DNA from: Watersipora subatra
Lineage: Eukaryota; Bryozoa; Gymnolaemata; Cheilostomatida; Watersiporidae
Direction of reading: 5' to 3'
DNA length: 64,000 nt
NCBI RefSeq assembly: GCF_963576615.1
Contig: NC_088711.1
Span: forward strand, 22,600,182-22,664,181
Shown: one piece after another, positions 62,301 to 64,000 of the stretch
How positions within the stretch are numbered: position 1 is the first letter of the stretch
Layout of the letters: each line of letters starts with the position of its first letter
The notes under the pieces: generated by a model
What the model was told of the DNA's origin: nothing
What the model saw: the letters and a program-made list of their open reading frames with translations, nothing else
Databases searched by the model: none
Translations under genes and position numbers: made by a program

Positions 62301-63848
62301 TGTTAAAAGAAACAAGATTTTTCTTCACCTTGTTTTACGTTTTGCTAATTTAATCTATAAAATACCCATTAAATAAGCGGAGTATTAATGTCATGTTTTT
62401 CACGCAGGCTGTTCATTTGGAGTCATCTACCTGCAGTCTGCCGTAATTGTGGGACAGTATTTTGAGAAGAAAAGGGCAATGGCTACTGGAATGGCCACAA
62501 GTGGAGCAGGAATCGGAGTTCTAGGCATTGTTCCTTTAACAAAGCTTTTACTAGACGAATATAGTTGGAAGGGTGCACAACTCTTTATTGGTATTACTCA
62601 TATAATTATATGTAATTTTAAGAGATAATTTTATATATTTACATGTATTCCTCATTTCATAGAATTCCCTGTTCATGCTTCTGCGATAGTCACTGATATC
62701 TAAGTCATAGGAATATCTTTTGTGATCATTGATTGCTGACATCGAAAGACGATTGATAGACGATTGATAGACGATGTTATGTGTTAAAAAAGCAGATTTT
62801 ATTTGAAATGTTTTTAAGATCAAGTAGTTTTGATGAAGTGGTTGATCGCAGGCCTTACCCTTACTAATCTGAGGCTGTCTCAGCAAACAACCGCTAAAAT
62901 TCTGAATCCCTTATATTAAAGTCCTTGATTGTTGGGCAACTGAACAATTCTAAGATCTGATCACCTATGGTCATGGTATAAAGTATAATGCTAATAAACC
63001 AAATTAATCATTCAATTCTTACATGGTAACTAATATTGAACCCTTTACATGGTTTCACAGTTTTGAAATTGTATTTTACCTTGTGTTTTCAAATAATTAA
63101 TTGATGGAATATTATTTTGCAGCTGGATTGTTATTGCAATGCTGTATTACCTGTTCCTTGATGACTCCTTTACCCAGACGTTCTGTTGAAGCAAAAGAAG
63201 ATACTAGTATAGAGACAAACTCTTCCCAAGAACAGCTGAGGTTTATAAAATATATTATAATCTAATTAGCTGAAATATCCCATCAACACAGCTAATTTGT
63301 TTTTCACACGAGATTGAAATATAAAAAATATTTTTTTCATTCTGAACAGATGATTAAATGTTTTAGTTACAAAGGTTATGTCCTGATCTTGTTGCGATAA
63401 GGATAAGTTTTTTGAGAGGTTTTGCTCCAACTAATGAAGATCAAGTTATCCTCAAATGTTGTGTTCTTGTTTAGTACCACTAAATCAAATAGTGCAAAAT
63501 CTCAATCTCAAGCAATGGTAGGAAGACGGAGACAACAGCGCGCTCTACTAAGTAATGTACATTCCCTATGATCTTAGTCTTTATCTTTAGTCACTTGTAT
63601 CCTGGGAGTGGGAAGGTCAGCTAGTCAAGTAAACGTGTTGTAGTGGCAGCATTGATGGAAGCAGACTCATATACGACAGCAAAAGATCCTTTGATAAAAA
63701 TAGCAACTTTGTATCTGAGCAAGAGCTGGTCACTCCAGTTGGGATGAGCAACATATTCATCAGCGGCTCCGCGTGTAGTGTGCTCCAGGGCAACTCTTGT
63801 CTACCTTCCAACTTTAGTAGTCAATCAAACACTGCGACTTATTTTCAG
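50397..63848 (+). CDS. SLC16-family monocarboxylate transporter-like protein, partial
   Basis: Exons 50397-50406, 54092-54175, 58323-58535, 60186-60329, 62408-62590, 63123-63240, 63475-63551 and 63644-63848. Phases agree through 63551. Exon 3 encodes PPDGGWGWVVTLASFINH (about residues 43-60), the diagnostic MCT motif at the start of TM1. The following exons encode TM2-TM6, including GQYFEKKRAMATGMATSGAG at the TM4-TM5 signature (YF.KRR.LA.G.A.AG). After TM6 (LLLQCCITCSLM) comes a polar loop with EDTSIETNSSQEQ and MSNIFISGSACSVLQ, the long intracellular loop before TM7. The family carries out proton-linked or facilitated transport of monocarboxylates and related solutes across the plasma membrane; the substrate here cannot be told. 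TM7-12 lie beyond the window. The first exon (METE, only 10 nt) is supported by start codon, donor GTGAGA and phase; ATG 54112 is an alternative start. The junction 63551/63644 does not keep frame. Confidence 0.8.
51708..52212. repeat. Polypyrimidine (CT/CCCTCTCT)n tract, about 500 bp
   Basis: Nearly pure C/T on the plus strand in SLC16 intron 1, beginning with CCCTCC units and shifting to CTCTCTCC units. All frames are open, giving roughly 200-codon SL/P-rich frames that are artefacts. Long homopurine-homopyrimidine DNA of this kind can form triplex structures. Confidence 0.95.
52955..53240. repeat. Degenerate minisatellite, period about 60-65 bp
   Basis: Four diverged copies of a unit with TCTTGAGGCTTGCTATA...TGCTTGCTATAACAACA...ATATCTAT. 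SLC16 intron 1. No other feature is seen between 52213 and 54091. Confidence 0.65.
54176..55261. other. SLC16 intron 2, 5' part: nothing recognised
   Basis: Contains a 77-codon minus-strand frame at 54190-54423 with a leucine/glutamine-rich start (DLLTELQQQ), but no homology, start context or splice partner I can support. 54424-55261 shows only AT-rich unique-looking DNA. Confidence 0.4.
55262..55745 (+). repeat. Composite SINE-like repeat family S3, copy 2
   Basis: An AACTTTGCACGGGTAATAC box (about 55275-55295) is followed about 300 bp later by a tRNA-like module ending in the B-box-like GTAAGTTCAAATCC (55613-55626). A tail with CACAGACAGACAAATAAT follows. Same order of parts as 55758-56200 and, reversed, 17690-18150. 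Confidence 0.55.
55758..56200 (+). repeat. Composite SINE-like repeat family S3, copy 3
   Basis: Starts CTAGCCCTGTCACCCGGCGT then TGCCCGTGTAAT, shares CCATTCTAACTTTCAAAC with copy 1, and carries a tRNA-like module at about 56058-56125 with an A-box-like TAGTCCAGTGGGCTAGACG and a B-box-like GGTGCGAGATCGAATC. It ends in a TATA microsatellite. It sits directly after copy 2 in the same orientation. Confidence 0.6.
56745..56815. repeat. 21-bp tandem repeat, three copies
   Basis: Three units around TACTTACCTATGTACATATG. SLC16 intron 2. Confidence 0.7.
56962..57475. repeat. 37-bp tandem array, about 14 copies
   Basis: Unit with CTCCATTTGGTAGAATACC followed by ACCAGTTGAATTGGACA; variants CAGCTGACTTGG and CAGCTCTATTTG alternate, and one pair of variants recurs as a three-unit block (about 57110-57280 and 57280-57410). 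The period is not divisible by three, so overlapping minus-strand frames are open; they are not genes. SLC16 intron 2. 57476-58322 shows nothing further. Confidence 0.92.
58720..59600. mobile_element. MITE family M2, copy 2 (in SLC16 intron)
   Basis: Same orientation and block order as 15379-16043: TACAATGTAAATAA start, GTAAAATACAT, TTTAATTTAATGGC, TGCAGTTACTTATTCTCTG, CTTGTTATTCAAAT, and a GTTATAGG...TATAGGAGCTTCT end. It is longer than copy 1 because of insertions near 59080-59220. No coding capacity recognised. Confidence 0.65.
60330..62407. other. SLC16 intron between TM3- and TM4-region exons
   Basis: About 2.1 kb of AT-rich DNA. Only a short (AC)n run at about 61868-61887 stands out; I see no exon, transposon end or array. 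Confidence 0.6.
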
Positions 63849-64000
63849 GTAATAAACTTGTTTCTTTTTGTAACTCATTTATGTTTGCTCAGTTTCTCAA
63901 AGTGGTTTACTTGATCAGACTTGAGAAGAGTTTTTGCATTGGCAACTGCGATACTACATAGAAAGTTATTGATGTAACTATCTTTTTTACCTTTTCCCTT

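Noticed and set aside
63617..63811. 64-codon minus-strand frame at the right edge
   Set aside because: Shadow of the SLC16 loop exon on the plus strand.

Overview
The window is AT-rich, intron-dense nuclear DNA of an invertebrate metazoan. This rests on long genes split into short exons with canonical GT..AG introns, no bacterial operon layout, Tigger/pogo-type and hAT-type transposon relics, tRNA-derived SINE-like repeats, and very large tandem arrays inside introns. The mix of repeats would suit a lophotrochozoan such as a mollusc or bryozoan, but that is a guess; nothing here fixes the phylum. Almost no coding exon is visible as a long open reading frame, so the genes below were assembled by reading protein similarity through splice sites and checking that exon phases agree.

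Layout, left to right. (1) 31-1422, minus: internal exons of a DBF4 homologue (regulatory subunit of CDC7 kinase), running off the left edge. (2) 1.4-8.1 kb: intergenic, with a transposon-derived MITE, a foldback inverted repeat and a previously unlisted 56-codon ORF (5970-6140, minus) with a clear signal peptide. (3) 8136-14792, plus: RTF2 homologue, six or seven exons; its 4.7-kb second intron starts with a 17-bp array and ends with a 40-bp array. (4) 15005-43447, minus: a complete DCAF15 homologue of nine coding exons (471 aa), convergent with RTF2. Its 28-kb span is mostly tandem repeat: a 35-bp array fills intron 5, a 28-bp array fills intron 2, and 21-bp and 30-bp arrays plus two DNA transposon relics occupy introns 4 and 3. 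(5) 43.4-50.4 kb: intergenic between divergent DCAF15 and SLC16 starts, with palindromic minisatellites. (6) 50397-63848 and beyond, plus: an SLC16/MCT-family transporter, reaching the cytoplasmic loop after TM6 at the right edge; its introns hold a CT tract, a 37-bp array, composite SINE-like repeats and a MITE.

Functionally, DBF4 (origin firing) and RTF2 (replication fork factor) are neighbours, and RTF2 is tail-to-tail with a CRL4 ubiquitin-ligase substrate receptor gene; the transporter is unrelated. I see no bacterial-type defence system, CRISPR array or biosynthetic cluster. The most unusual features are introns almost wholly made of private satellites, a Tigger element inserted at a TA inside a 30-bp array, a three-arm inverted repeat able to form alternative hairpins, and the small secreted-peptide ORF.
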